A stretch of 64,000 nt of DNA from Methylobacter sp015476545. Lineage in GTDB: Bacteria > Pseudomonadota > Gammaproteobacteria > Methylococcales > Methylomonadaceae. The stretch is from NCBI RefSeq assembly GCF_052162025.1, contig NZ_CP197401.1:496001-560000 (forward strand), in the 5' to 3' direction. Positions 1 through 12,908 of the stretch are shown in pieces. The notes beneath the pieces were generated by a model, which was not told where the DNA came from, ran no database searches, and worked only from the letters and a program-made list of their open reading frames with translations. Position 1 is the stretch's first letter. Each line of letters opens with the position of its first letter. The position numbers and the translations under genes are program-made.

Positions 1-46
1 AGCTTTATGCTGGTTTATCCCGGCATGCAATGCCTTTGTTGAAAAG

Positions 47-892
47 CTAAGCTACGGCAACAGCCCGGTTTTTGTCTCTAATCCAGTCGCTCCAGGAGCC
101 GGCATAAAGTTTAGAACCGGTTAATCCGGCGTGCTCCATAGCCAGCAGATTATGACAGGCCGTGACGCCAGAGCCGCACATATGCACGGTTTGTTTCGGG
201 GGCGTATTGTCTAACAGTTGCTTGAATTGTTCGCGTAATGCATCAGCAGGTAAAAATAAGCCATTAGCGTTGAGATTTAACTGAAATGCGCGATTTAATG
301 CGCTAGGTATATGGCCTGCAACAGGATCGATAGGCTCCTGCTGGCCACGATAACGCTCAGGCGTTCTGGCATCAATCAATTTAATGGCTTTTGCAGCCAA
401 TTGGTCACGCACCTGTGCGGCATTCAACCATTGGTTTTCGTCAAGATACATTCTGAAAATGGCAGGTTTAACGACCGGCAGTGTTGTGGTTAATGCATAG
501 CCTTGCTTTTGCCAATGCTTAATGCCGCCATCCAGCACAGCAACTTTGTCATGGCCCATGCAGTGTAATAGCCACCACAGGCGGCCTGCGAAAGCGCCGC
601 CGGCATCATCGTAAGCTACAACCTGACTTTGATTGGTTACGCCCCATTGTCCTAGTTTTTGGGCCAATAAAGAAAAAGACGGCAACGGATGGCGGCCGGT
701 CAAGTCAGTGACTTCTGAAGATAAGTCATTGTTTAAATGCGCATAGCGGGCATTGGGAAGATGGCCTTGGCGATAGGCTCTGGCGCCGACATTCGCGTCG
801 GCTAATGAGAAACGGCAGTCAAAAATAACCCAGTTAGGATCATTGAGATGTTGGTTGAGTGTGTCTGCCGAAATCAAAGTGGTGTAGCTCAT
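47..892 (-). CDS. sseA: 3-mercaptopyruvate sulfurtransferase (two-domain rhodanese)
   Basis: The 281-residue product has two rhodanese domains. The C-terminal one carries the active-site loop CGSGVTA, with the sulfur-accepting cysteine at about residue 239; this loop is typical of 3-mercaptopyruvate sulfurtransferases rather than thiosulfate rhodaneses. The YAGSWSDW motif near the C-terminus is also a family signature. The enzyme moves sulfane sulfur from 3-mercaptopyruvate to thiol or cyanide acceptors and is expected in the cytoplasm, since no signal peptide is visible. It starts 4 nt after the stop of the quinone oxidoreductase gene, so the two are probably co-transcribed. Thiosulfate specificity cannot be excluded from sequence alone. 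Confidence 0.9.
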   Translation of the reverse strand: MSYTTLISADTLNQHLNDPNWVIFDCRFSLADANVGARAYRQGHLPNARYAHLNNDLSSEVTDLTGRHPLPSFSLLAQKLGQWGVTNQSQVVAYDDAGGAFAGRLWWLLHCMGHDKVAVLDGGIKHWQKQGYALTTTLPVVKPAIFRMYLDENQWLNAAQVRDQLAAKAIKLIDARTPERYRGQQEPIDPVAGHIPSALNRAFQLNLNANGLFLPADALREQFKQLLDNTPPKQTVHMCGSGVTACHNLLAMEHAGLTGSKLYAGSWSDWIRDKNRAVAVA

Positions 893-896
893 GTTT

Positions 897-1874
897 TTAT
901 ACCGTTAAGATGATTTTGCCGATGTGTTGACTGCTTTCCATGAGTGCATGGGCTTTAGCTGCCTCTGCTAATGGAAAAGTAGCGTGAATTATAGGATTTA
1001 TTTGACCGTAATCGAGTAGAGGCCAGACATGTTCAAGCAGATTCCTGGCGATATCGGCTTTAAAGGCAGTTTCTCTGGCGCGCAGTGTCGACCCGGTAAT
1101 AGTGAGGCGTTTCAGCATGATGGGCAGCAGGTCGATTTCTGATTTCGGGCCCCTTTGTACCGCGATTTGCACTAAGCGCGCATCAAAGGCCATGCATTTT
1201 AGATTACGCGGAAAATAATCGCCGCCAATCATGTCGAGTATGACATCGACGCCATTACCGCCGGTTAATTGTCTGACTTTCTCGACAAAGTCCTGTTCGT
1301 TGTAGTTAATCGCCGCGTCCGCGCCGAGTTCTGTGCAGAATCGGCATTTAGCTTCGGAACCCGCTGTGACGAAAACTTTTGCATCAAATGCTTTGCCCAA
1401 TTGGATAGCCGTCGTGCCTATGCCACTGGAGCCGCCGTGGACAAATAAAGTTTCACCGGCGGAAAGCCGGGCCCGGTCAAATACATTACTCCATACGGTA
1501 AAAAAGGCTTCCGGCAGAGCTGCCGCTTCGATCAGGCTCATGTTCTTGGGTATGGGCAAGCATAGATCGGCTGAAGCCAGGCAGTATTCGGCATAACCGC
1601 CGCCCGTTACCAATGCGCAGACTTGATCGCCTTCCTTCAGACGGGTTGGGTTTTCGCCGATTGCTTCTACGGTTCCTGCAATTTCCAAGCCCGGAATATC
1701 AGAAGCACCCGGTGGCGGTGGATACAGCCCTTTACGCTGCATGACATCGGGCCTGTTAATGCCGGCTGCAGCCACTTTTATCAATACTTGGTCTGCTGAA
1801 GGCGAAGGGATGGGGCGTTCTGTTGGCTTTAAAACTTCAGGTGTACCGCTTTCGTTAATTTCGATGGCGATCAT
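897..1874 (-). CDS. NAD(P)H quinone oxidoreductase, zinc-independent MDR family
   Basis: A 325-residue medium-chain reductase of the QOR/PIG3 type. The N-terminal GroES-like domain has PGLEIAGTVEAIG, and the Rossmann part has VHGGSSGIGTTAIQLGK at about residues 145-161, the NADPH-binding loop. The zinc-ligand pattern of alcohol dehydrogenases is absent, as expected for quinone reductases. I chose the ATG at 1874 rather than a TTG at 1892: the six extra codons lack a ribosome binding site, and 325 residues fits the family. Likely role: cytoplasmic reduction of quinones or enones using NADPH. It is the first gene of a two-gene unit with the sulfurtransferase. Confidence 0.85.
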   Translation of the reverse strand: MIAIEINESGTPEVLKPTERPIPSPSADQVLIKVAAAGINRPDVMQRKGLYPPPPGASDIPGLEIAGTVEAIGENPTRLKEGDQVCALVTGGGYAEYCLASADLCLPIPKNMSLIEAAALPEAFFTVWSNVFDRARLSAGETLFVHGGSSGIGTTAIQLGKAFDAKVFVTAGSEAKCRFCTELGADAAINYNEQDFVEKVRQLTGGNGVDVILDMIGGDYFPRNLKCMAFDARLVQIAVQRGPKSEIDLLPIMLKRLTITGSTLRARETAFKADIARNLLEHVWPLLDYGQINPIIHATFPLAEAAKAHALMESSQHIGKIILTV

Positions 1875-2035
1875 TTTGTAAGTCTCAGGCAAAATGGATG
1901 AGTTTTTATAGATACAACGTTTTGAAACAAAACGATAATGCCTAATCCGCCTTTGAGTAAAGAAAAATAATTATACTGGATCGGGTTCCAGGTATCATAT
2001 GCACTGGTTGTTTTTCTGTTGGAGATAAAAAATAG

Positions 2036-3067
2036 ATGATTCGTGCAGGTATTGTAGGCGGAACCGGCTACACAGGCGTGGAATTATTGCGGATTTTGGC
2101 TTCGCATTCGGAAGTTGATGTGGCAGTCGTAACGTCGCGTTCGGACGCAGGGTTGAGAGTGGACGCGCTTTATCCGAGCTTGAGAGGCTCTATTGATGCG
2201 ATATTCAGCCTGCCTGATGAGGAAACACTGGCTACATGCGATGTGGTTTTTTTCGCTACGCCTAACGGCACGGCAATGCAGATGGCTGAGCAGTTGCTGG
2301 CGCGCGGCGTCAAGGTGATCGATCTGTCGGCGGATTTCAGGATTAAAAATGTCAAGGATTGGGAGAAATGGTATGGCATGCAGCATGCCAGTCCTGATTT
2401 AATTGCCGAGGCTGTTTATGGCCTGCCGGAAGTTAACCGCGCAGCAATAAAAACGGCTCGCCTGGTGGCCTGCCCTGGCTGTTACCCGACTGCGGTACAG
2501 TTGGGTTTTTTGCCGCTGATTGAGCAAGGCTTGATTGATACCGCTCAACTGATTGCCGATGTGAAATCCGGCGTCAGCGGCGCCGGACGCAAGGCTGAAC
2601 TGGCTACATTGATGAGTGAAACCGGTGAGAGTTTCAAAGCTTACGCCGTCAGCGGGCATCGACATTTACCGGAGATCAGGCAGGGCCTTGAGATCGCGGC
2701 AGGAAAGTCAGTCGGTTTAACATTTGTTCCGCATCTAACGCCAATGATTCGCGGGATTCATGCAACTTTGTATAGTCAAGCAGGTGCCGATTTGCAAGAC
2801 ATACAAGCCCTGTATGAAAAAAGATATGCCCAGGAGCATTTTGTCGATGTATTGCCTAACGGTGCTCATCCGGATACGCGAAATGTAAGAGGCAGCAACA
2901 TGTGCCAGATCGCTGTACATCAACCGCAGGGTGGTCGGACGATTGTAGTATTGTCGGTTATCGATAACCTGGTAAAAGGTGCAGCCGGACAGGCGATTCA
3001 GAATATGAATCTGATGTTTGACCTGGCAGAAGAGCACGGGTTGAAGATAGTGGCGCTCTATCCATAA
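2036..3067 (+). CDS. argC: N-acetyl-gamma-glutamyl-phosphate reductase
   Basis: Third enzyme of arginine synthesis: NADPH-dependent reduction of N-acetylglutamyl phosphate to the semialdehyde. The 343-residue protein begins with the dinucleotide-binding motif GIVGGTGYTG and has the catalytic cysteine in CPGCYPT (about Cys149). The conserved histidine segment SGHRHLPEI follows at about 216-224. Length and motifs match the long (type 1) ArgC. A purine-rich GGAGAT sits 10-15 nt before the ATG. It precedes erpA, an arrangement seen in other Gammaproteobacteria. Confidence 0.96.
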   Translation: MIRAGIVGGTGYTGVELLRILASHSEVDVAVVTSRSDAGLRVDALYPSLRGSIDAIFSLPDEETLATCDVVFFATPNGTAMQMAEQLLARGVKVIDLSADFRIKNVKDWEKWYGMQHASPDLIAEAVYGLPEVNRAAIKTARLVACPGCYPTAVQLGFLPLIEQGLIDTAQLIADVKSGVSGAGRKAELATLMSETGESFKAYAVSGHRHLPEIRQGLEIAAGKSVGLTFVPHLTPMIRGIHATLYSQAGADLQDIQALYEKRYAQEHFVDVLPNGAHPDTRNVRGSNMCQIAVHQPQGGRTIVVLSVIDNLVKGAAGQAIQNMNLMFDLAEEHGLKIVALYP

Positions 3068-3132
3068 TTGTTGACTAAAATGCTAGGTATAGTCATAATT
3101 TAACTTAATTTCAATTGCTTAATATTTGTATT

Positions 3133-3465
3133 ATGTCCGATCCAATTATTTTTACTGACAGTGCTGCCGCTAAAGTAGGTGAACTGATTGCCGAGGAAGG
3201 CAATGACAACCTGAAACTGCGGGTCTATGTTTCAGGCGGTGGCTGTTCAGGGTTTCAATATGGTTTTACTTTTGATGAAGAAGTGAATGAAGACGATACA
3301 CTGGTCGAAAACGGCGGCGTAACGGTTCTGATTGACTCCATGAGTATTCAGTATTTAACCGGTGCAGAAATTGACTATAAAGAAGATTTATCGGGGTCTC
3401 AGTTTGTGATCCGCAATCCTAATGCCACAACTACCTGCGGTTGCGGGTCCTCGTTCTCAGCGTAA
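3133..3465 (+). CDS. erpA: iron-sulfur cluster insertion protein ErpA
   Basis: A-type Fe-S carrier of 110 residues. The three cluster-binding cysteines are in the family positions: one in GGGCSGFQYG and two in the C-terminal CGCGSSF. It delivers clusters to apo-enzymes, including isoprenoid-pathway targets known in Escherichia coli. An upstream TTG at 3115 would add six residues (MLNICI) not typical of the family, so the ATG at 3133 giving MSDPIIFTDSAA is preferred. No Shine-Dalgarno is obvious. A GC-rich hairpin follows 12 nt after the stop. Confidence 0.94.
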   Translation: MSDPIIFTDSAAAKVGELIAEEGNDNLKLRVYVSGGGCSGFQYGFTFDEEVNEDDTLVENGGVTVLIDSMSIQYLTGAEIDYKEDLSGSQFVIRNPNATTTCGCGSSFSA

Positions 3466-3477
3466 CGCTGCTTGCTG

Positions 3478-3495
3478 GGCGGCCAATTGGCCGCC
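3478..3495 (+). terminator. hairpin between erpA and anmK
   Basis: Perfect inverted repeat: seven bases GGCGGCC, loop AATT, then GGCCGCC, followed by TTTCC on the plus strand. It lies between the convergent ends of erpA and anmK. The T-run favours termination of erpA; the structure alone could act on both strands. Confidence 0.7.
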
Positions 3496-3502
3496 TTTCC
3501 TA

Positions 3503-4621
3503 TCAGACGGCTTCATTGCCTCGATAAAGCCCACCCAGAATTACCGCTTTATTTGCTCCAGTCACTTCTTTAAGATTGCCAGGCTGATGGTTTAAAGTCT
3601 GCCTGGCCAGCCATGCAAATGCTATGGCTTCCACATGGTCTGGATGAATTCCATATGGCTCCGTTGAGTTAACAGGGCAGTTAAGGTTTTGCCGAATTAG
3701 TTCTAATAGATAGACATTATGTATGCCGCCGCCGCAAATCAGCACACGTTCCGTCAAAGGCGCATATTTTTGAATAGCTTCACAAATAGTAATGGCCGTT
3801 AAGAAACACAAACTGGCCTGAATATCTTCAGCTTTATAGTTTGCTGATTTAATCTTTTCATTCAACCACGACAGTGAGAAATATTCCTTACCTGTGCTTT
3901 TAGGTGGCAGAGCACTAAAGTAGGCATCTTGTTTTAAATATGACACTAAATCATAGTTAATCTTACCGGTTCTGGCCCAATCACCGTTTTTATCATACGC
4001 CAGATTGCGGTGTTGATTAATCCATAAGTCCAGTAATGTGTTTCCCGGTCCTGTATCGAATCCTATGACTTTGGACGATTGATAGGCGGGCAAGACCGTA
4101 ATATTGGCTATACCACCAATATTGACAATGCAACGATGCTCGGTCGGATGATTAAATACGGCCTTATGAAAAGCAGGAACTAAGGGAGCCCCTTGTCCGT
4201 TTACGGCAATATCGCGGCGCCTGAAATCCGCCACCGTAGTAATGCCGGTTTTTTCGGCAATGATGTTCGGGTCGCCAATTTGCAAAGAAAACGGAAATTG
4301 AATGTCAGGCGCATGGTAAATCGTTTGGCCATGGCTGCCGATTGCTAGGACAGATGATGCGGGAACCTGGGCCTTAGCGAGCAGCGAGTTGACAGCCTCT
4401 GCGAATAAATGCCCAAGACGCGTATCCAGAGCACCATAATCTTTGAGGGAAATCAATGTTTCAGGTTCGTTAAGCCGTTGGATTGCGTTTCTGATGTCAG
4501 ACGAGAAAGGTAAATAATCGAATGCAATAAGCTGAGTTTTATGGTTTTCAAAATCAATAAGGCTTGCATCGATACCATCAAGACTGGTTCCGGACATCAG
4601 GCCAACATAAAGCTCAGACAT
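3503..4621 (-). CDS. anmK: anhydro-N-acetylmuramic acid kinase
   Basis: The 372-residue product starts with the family signature GLMSGTSLDGID (residues 7-18) and contains the ATP-binding segments GGIANITVL and GFDTGPGNTLLD of the ASKHA kinase fold. It hydrolyses and phosphorylates 1,6-anhydro-MurNAc released during cell-wall turnover to give MurNAc-6-phosphate. The gene follows the M23 endopeptidase gene with an 8-nt gap, so a peptidoglycan hydrolase and a recycling kinase share a transcript. This pairing next to tyrS is conserved in pseudomonads. Confidence 0.95.
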   Translation of the reverse strand: MSELYVGLMSGTSLDGIDASLIDFENHKTQLIAFDYLPFSSDIRNAIQRLNEPETLISLKDYGALDTRLGHLFAEAVNSLLAKAQVPASSVLAIGSHGQTIYHAPDIQFPFSLQIGDPNIIAEKTGITTVADFRRRDIAVNGQGAPLVPAFHKAVFNHPTEHRCIVNIGGIANITVLPAYQSSKVIGFDTGPGNTLLDLWINQHRNLAYDKNGDWARTGKINYDLVSYLKQDAYFSALPPKSTGKEYFSLSWLNEKIKSANYKAEDIQASLCFLTAITICEAIQKYAPLTERVLICGGGIHNVYLLELIRQNLNCPVNSTEPYGIHPDHVEAIAFAWLARQTLNHQPGNLKEVTGANKAVILGGLYRGNEAV

Positions 4622-4629
4622 TGGTTTTT

Positions 4630-6012
4630 TTAATTATATTGAGATTGTGTTTTTGCAAACAAACTCTTAGCTTTAATCTGATTCAGTTGAGCTAATAAAG
4701 GTTGCGTTTGTGATTTGAAGTCAGCCAGTAAGTTTTCACCGATCGGCAAGGAATTCGGCAGTTTTACTGTTTCCGGATTGCGATAAACACCATCAACATG
4801 GAATTCATAATGTAAATGAGGGCCGGTAGCCAAGCCTGTCTGGCCTATATAACCGATAACATCGCCTTGTTTGACGTGGCTGCCGACCTGTAGGCCCTTT
4901 TTAAAGTTGGAAAGATGCGCGTAAAGAGTTTCATAGTGATCCCCATGCTTAATGATGACAACTTGTCCATAACCGCCTTTGCGTCCGCTGAAAATAACTT
5001 CGCCATCGCCCGTGGTTTTTACAGGTGTGCCAGTCCTGGCGGCATAATCGACACCTTTGTGTGCGCGAATTCTATTCAATATGGGATGCTTACGGTTCAG
5101 GTCAAAATGAGAACTGATGCGAGCAAAATCGACGGGGGTACTCAAGAAAGCCTTTTGCATAGACTGGCCATCAGGTGTGTAGTAATTGGCTCTACCTGTT
5201 TCATCTATGTATCGAACTGCTGTGTATGTTGATCCCTGATTGGTGAATTGCGCAGCAATGATTTCGTCGGTATTGGTCTCTTTGCCATTAACAACCTTTT
5301 TTTCATAAACAACAGTGAAATAATCACCATTCCTTAGATTAGTCGCAAAATCGATATCCCAAGCGAAAATATCAGTAAGTTGCATGATCAATTCTTTTGA
5401 TAGTCCAGCATCCAGTCCGTCTAGGAATAAAGATGTCTCAATAGTGACATGCGCACTGGCAGTTTTATGGTTGGAGTTTTGATTTCGCATCTGCAATGAT
5501 GCTTCTTTTTCGAACGGCTCATAGGATTCGGCAGTATGGCCCGGTTGATATTCGCCTAGATCCAAGCGAGAAATATTAGTAGGGCTTTCCTGCAGACGCG
5601 TTTTATTGTCAGCAATATGAATTGGAGTTGTCTTGATTGAATGGTGTGTAATTACTGAGCGCTTTCGATGGCTTAATTGGGATAACGCCTGGGATTGTTC
5701 CTTGGCAGTTGTTTGGAGATGGGATTTTTTATTAAGCTTAGACGAAGCTATATATTTCTTGTGATTTTTAGAGGCAGAGGATGCATCATGCTTCTTAATG
5801 GTTGAAGCTATAACCTGTCTTTTGTTGCCTGTTTTAGAAGCAGCGGTATTTCTCTTTTTAACAGATTTCGCGTGTCCGGAGTGCCTAGTTGATAAAGCAA
5901 CAGTTTTAGTCGTCCCGCTTTTATGAGTCGGTAGTGTTTGTGCATAACTGGTAGTTGCTGTAAAGGCTGCGCTTATTCCCAAGAACAAGGTCGTATAAAT
6001 TCTTTTTTTCAC
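4630..6012 (-). CDS. mepM: M23 (LytM) murein DD-endopeptidase, MepM-like
   Basis: A 460-residue exported protein. It has an N-terminal signal sequence (MKKRIYTTLFLGISAAF, cleaved near TSYAQ), then a Lys/Ser/Thr-rich low-complexity stretch to about residue 150, an OapA-like middle region, and a C-terminal LytM peptidase domain. Zinc ligands are visible as H318xxxD322 (HKGVDYA) and the HLH pair at about 399-401. It should cleave cross-links in the periplasm to allow wall growth. The start codon is GTG at 6012 with no clear Shine-Dalgarno, chosen because it begins an ideal signal peptide. The basic linker is longer than in E. coli MepM and may bind peptidoglycan or polyanions (inference). Confidence 0.9.
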   Translation of the reverse strand: MKKRIYTTLFLGISAAFTATTSYAQTLPTHKSGTTKTVALSTRHSGHAKSVKKRNTAASKTGNKRQVIASTIKKHDASSASKNHKKYIASSKLNKKSHLQTTAKEQSQALSQLSHRKRSVITHHSIKTTPIHIADNKTRLQESPTNISRLDLGEYQPGHTAESYEPFEKEASLQMRNQNSNHKTASAHVTIETSLFLDGLDAGLSKELIMQLTDIFAWDIDFATNLRNGDYFTVVYEKKVVNGKETNTDEIIAAQFTNQGSTYTAVRYIDETGRANYYTPDGQSMQKAFLSTPVDFARISSHFDLNRKHPILNRIRAHKGVDYAARTGTPVKTTGDGEVIFSGRKGGYGQVVIIKHGDHYETLYAHLSNFKKGLQVGSHVKQGDVIGYIGQTGLATGPHLHYEFHVDGVYRNPETVKLPNSLPIGENLLADFKSQTQPLLAQLNQIKAKSLFAKTQSQYN

Positions 6013-6192
6013 GAGATTATAGCTAAGTTATTGAAACATAAGTAAAGCGTGCTTTGTCGAGAAACTTCCCGATCCATTTTAAGGGTTTTTAAAGGTTTTA
6101 CCAAATAATAGACGATATAAAGATTTATTCTATGGAGTGGTTCAATAATCCTATAATAATATTTTTTACATACTCGATAGCGGAGAAAGACA

Positions 6193-7389
6193 TTGCAAGA
6201 GGAAGTATTAGCCCACCTTCTTAGAGGTGCTGATGAGGTTTTGGTTGAGCAGGAGTTGGTTAAAAAGCTGGAAGAAGGAAGGCCTCTTCGTATTAAAGCC
6301 GGTTTTGATCCGACTGCGCCAGATCTGCACCTGGGGCATACGGTGCTTATCAATAAACTAAAGCAGTTCCAGGATGTTGGACACGAAGTTTTGTTTCTGA
6401 TTGGCGACTTTACCGGCATGATAGGTGATCCGACAGGAAAAAATGCTACTCGCAAACCGCTGACGCGCGATGAAGTTATCGAGAATGCGAAAACCTATGA
6501 AGAACAGATTTTTAAGATTTTGGATCCTGCCAAGACATTGGTGATGTTTAATTCAAGCTGGATGAATGCAATGTCACCCGCTGATCTAATCCAATTGGCT
6601 GCTAAACATACAGTGGCACGCATGCTGGAACGGGATGATTTCAACAAGCGTTTTAAAAGTGGCCAGCCTATTGCAATTCACGAGTTCCTTTATCCGTTAA
6701 TACAAGGTTATGATTCCGTGGCTATGAAAGCGGATGTAGAGTTGGGCGGCACCGATCAAAAGTTTAACTTATTGGTTGGGCGGCAGTTGCAAGAAGTTTT
6801 TGGCCAAAAGCCGCAAGTCGTTATGACCATGCCAATTCTTGAAGGGTTGGACGGCGTCCAGAAAATGTCCAAATCACTCAATAACTATATAGGCATTGCT
6901 GATTCCCCTGACGACATGTTTGGTAAATTGATGTCAATATCAGATGAATTGATGTGGCGTTATTTTGAATTATTGAGTTTCAGGTCTATATCTGAAATAA
7001 AACAATGGACACAGGCATGTGAGCAGGGCGCAAACCCACGCGATTATAAAGTCAAACTGGCACAAGAAATTATCGAACGTTTCCATAATGCCGCAGCAGC
7101 TAAAAAAGCTTTGGAAAATTTCGAAGCGAGATTTCAGCGTGGAGCCATACCGGATGAGATGGATGAAATAGAATTGAGTAATGAAGGGAAAGGGTATGGT
7201 ATTGCAAATTTATTGAAAGATGCTGGATTGACTGCCAGTACATCTGAAGCCATTCGCATGATAAATCAAGGTGCTGTGAAAATTGATGGAGAAAAGCTTT
7301 CTGATTCGAAAAAAGAGATTCCGGCAGGGACGACGCATGTTTATCAAGTAGGCAAAAGAAAATTTGCTCGCGTGACAATAATCGCTTGA
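6193..7389 (+). CDS. tyrS: tyrosyl-tRNA synthetase
   Basis: The 398-residue class I synthetase has the HIGH-type motif HLGH (residues 46-49), KMSKS (224-228) and a C-terminal S4 RNA-binding domain (about 333-398). The AGFDPTAPDLHLGH pattern marks the TyrRS-2 (TyrZ-like) subfamily. The start is TTG at 6193, supported by GGAG seven nucleotides upstream; no in-frame ATG precedes the conserved region. It is divergent from mepM and its stop codon overlaps the -35 box of a candidate rRNA promoter, so read-through into the rRNA operon is possible. Confidence 0.96.
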   Translation: MQEEVLAHLLRGADEVLVEQELVKKLEEGRPLRIKAGFDPTAPDLHLGHTVLINKLKQFQDVGHEVLFLIGDFTGMIGDPTGKNATRKPLTRDEVIENAKTYEEQIFKILDPAKTLVMFNSSWMNAMSPADLIQLAAKHTVARMLERDDFNKRFKSGQPIAIHEFLYPLIQGYDSVAMKADVELGGTDQKFNLLVGRQLQEVFGQKPQVVMTMPILEGLDGVQKMSKSLNNYIGIADSPDDMFGKLMSISDELMWRYFELLSFRSISEIKQWTQACEQGANPRDYKVKLAQEIIERFHNAAAAKKALENFEARFQRGAIPDEMDEIELSNEGKGYGIANLLKDAGLTASTSEAIRMINQGAVKIDGEKLSDSKKEIPAGTTHVYQVGKRKFARVTIIA

Positions 7390-7413
7390 CGAATGAAAAA
7401 AAGCCGGTAGAAT
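7385..7413 (+). promoter_or_regulatory. candidate upstream rrn promoter
   Basis: TTGACG (7385-7390), a 17-nt spacer and TAGAAT (7408-7413), followed by GC-rich DNA. The -35 box overlaps the TGA stop of tyrS. It lies about 100 nt upstream of the better-conserved pair of rrn promoters and would add a third start to the operon. Confidence 0.5.
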
Positions 7414-7479
7414 ACGCCCTTCCTTCGGGGCAGACGCCTCGGCAGGGCTTCAGGGAAGGCAGGCAAAGTCGACAGGGGG

Positions 7480-7507
7480 TTGACAAACGGGTCGGATCGG
7501 TTATAAT
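7480..7507 (+). promoter_or_regulatory. rrn promoter (upstream of the strong pair)
   Basis: Perfect sigma70 boxes: TTGACA at 7480-7485 and TATAAT at 7502-7507 with a 16-nt spacer. The discriminator (GGTCGGCTC) is GC-rich, as in stringently controlled rRNA promoters. The segment TTGACAAACGGGT recurs exactly in the next promoter. Confidence 0.85.
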
Positions 7508-7577
7508 GGTCGGCTCTTCGGGGCTGAGCTGATCGGCGCCGGGTTTTCCGGGACGGAAAAAACAAACGAACAAGGGG

Positions 7578-7605
7578 TTGACAAACGGGTTTGGCTCTGT
7601 ATAAT
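7578..7605 (+). promoter_or_regulatory. rrn promoter (proximal)
   Basis: TTGACA at 7578-7583 and TATAAT at 7600-7605 with the same 16-nt spacer as the copy about 100 nt upstream; again followed by a GC-rich discriminator (AGTCGGACT). The shared TTGACAAACGGGT suggests a duplicated promoter unit. Confidence 0.85.
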
Positions 7606-7633
7606 AGTCGGACTCAGCGGGGCTTAGGCCTCG

Positions 7634-7644
7634 AGCTCTTTAAA
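7634..7644 (+). promoter_or_regulatory. boxA-like antitermination site in rrn leader
   Basis: GCTCTTTAAAA resembles the rrn boxA core (TGCTCTTTAACA) that loads NusB/NusE. It lies between the proximal promoter and the 16S processing stem, the usual leader position. Confidence 0.6.
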
Positions 7645-7649
7645 AGAAT

Positions 7650-7680
7650 GATCGAAATAATTTGTGTGGGTGCTTGTGAC
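7650..7680 (+). other. 5' half of 16S processing stem
   Basis: This segment is nearly complementary to 9346-9377 downstream of 16S (shared core AAATAATTTGT and its complement, then further pairs). The two would form the long double helix cut by RNase III to release pre-16S rRNA. Confidence 0.75.
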
Positions 7681-7794
7681 GGCTGATTTAGTTGTAACTA
7701 AATAGTCGAGCAAGAACCCTACGTTGATTCAAGTACGTAAGTTTTTGGTCGCGCCAAGATTGGTCACTCATCTTCCTGAGTGGCAAACAAGATT

Positions 7795-9329
<1,535 letters not shown>

Positions 9330-9345
9330 CAAAGACAGCTAACGC

Positions 9346-9377
9346 GTCATGAGCGTCCACAACAAATTATTTTGATC
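9346..9377 (+). other. 3' half of 16S processing stem
   Basis: Complementary to 7650-7680 across most of its length, bracketing 16S rRNA as the RNase III substrate. It ends about 20 nt before tRNA-Ile. Confidence 0.75.
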
Positions 9378-9396
9378 AACAAGCGATTATGAGCCT

Positions 9397-9468
<72 letters not shown>

Positions 9469-9473
<5 letters not shown>

Positions 9474-9498
9474 CTTTTTACTTCCAGTAAAAAGGGTG
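9469..9498 (+). other. hairpin abutting the tRNA-Ile CCA end
   Basis: CTTTTTAC (9474-9481) pairs perfectly with GTAAAAAG (9487-9494) around loop TTCCA. With A73 bulged, the encoded CC and discriminator can extend pairing with GGTG (9495-9498). It may guide 3' processing of the tRNA. Confidence 0.55.
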
Positions 9499-9523
9499 AA
9501 CGGGCTAGGGAATCCGGTTATCC

Positions 9524-9599
9524 GGGGCCATAGCTCAGCTGGGAGAGCGCCTGCCTTGCACGCAGGAGGTCGGGAGTTCGATCCTCCCTGGCTCCACCA
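9524..9599 (+). tRNA. alaT: tRNA-Ala (TGC)
   Basis: 76 nt with encoded CCA. The acceptor GGGGCCA pairs with TGGCTCC (one G-U), the anticodon TGC is at 9557-9559, and the GG-TTCGA-CC T arm is present. It is the second tRNA of the rrn spacer, 50 nt after tRNA-Ile. Confidence 0.98.
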
Positions 9600-9635
9600 A
9601 TGCTATAAGCCTTCATGTAGGGTTTATAGCATTGG
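9597..9635 (+). other. hairpin including the tRNA-Ala CCA end
   Basis: CCAATGCTATAA (9597-9608) is perfectly complementary to TTATAGCATTGG (9624-9635), and pairing can extend inward with wobbles to a five-base loop. The first three bases are the tRNA's encoded CCA, so the precursor could hide the mature 3' end in a helix. Confidence 0.6.
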
Positions 9636-9651
9636 TGCTTCATGCATCGAT

Positions 9652-9664
9652 AGCTCTTTAACAA
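9652..9664 (+). promoter_or_regulatory. boxA in the 16S-23S spacer
   Basis: AGCTCTTTAACAA matches the classic rrn boxA (TGCTCTTTAACAA) at all but the first position. It lies 120 nt before 23S, the usual place for reloading the antitermination complex. Confidence 0.75.
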
Positions 9665-9667
9665 TGT

Positions 9668-9785
9668 GGAAATCTGTAAAACGAGTTTAAGGCTTATTGG
9701 CAACAATAAGCACATAAATGAGTACTCAAGCAGAAAAAGCGAAAATGTCAGCTGATCGATAGCCTCAGACTTATTGGGGTTATAT

Positions 9786-9793
<8 letters not shown>
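9668..9793 (+). other. 5' half of 23S processing stem
   Basis: Several blocks here match blocks after 23S in reverse complement: 9668-9678 with 12731-12741 (11 bp), 9734-9741 with 12711-12718 (8 bp), 9746-9751 with 12704-12709 (6 bp) and 9779-9793 with 12669-12683 (15 bp). Together they form an interrupted helix closing the 23S precursor for RNase III. Confidence 0.7.
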
Positions 9794-12668
<2,875 letters not shown>

Positions 12669-12678
<10 letters not shown>

Positions 12679-12741
12679 ATAACACCCAATCAGTTTGGGT
12701 TGACTGACAGCGCTTTTTTGACGCGAGAGATACAGATTTCC
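12669..12741 (+). other. 3' half of 23S processing stem
   Basis: Pairs in four blocks with 9668-9793, so it closes the 23S precursor helix. The outermost block TACAGATTTCC (12731-12741) is an exact reverse complement of 9668-9678. Confidence 0.7.
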
Positions 12742-12779
12742 ATGCAGTAGGCCGCGACAGCGGGCCTGCTACACCAGTT

Positions 12780-12898
12780 TGCTTGGTGACCATAGCGAGC
12801 GTGAACCACCCGATCCCATCCCGAACTCGGAAGTGAAACCGCTTAGCGCCGATGATAGTGTGGCCGTTTGCCATGCGAAAGTAGGGCATCGCCAAGCG
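12780..12898 (+). rRNA. rrf: 5S ribosomal RNA
   Basis: About 119 nt. The terminal helix pairs GCTTGGTG with CGCCAAGC, and the conserved CCGAACTCGGAAGTGAAAC block is present. It is the last gene of the rRNA operon, followed within 11 nt by a strong terminator. Confidence 0.96.
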
Positions 12899-12908
12899 CC
12901 AATCCGAA

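Noticed and set aside
6141..6157. TATAAT-like box upstream of tyrS
   Set aside because: A good -10 (6152-6157) but no acceptable -35 at 16-18 nt; not enough to call a promoter.
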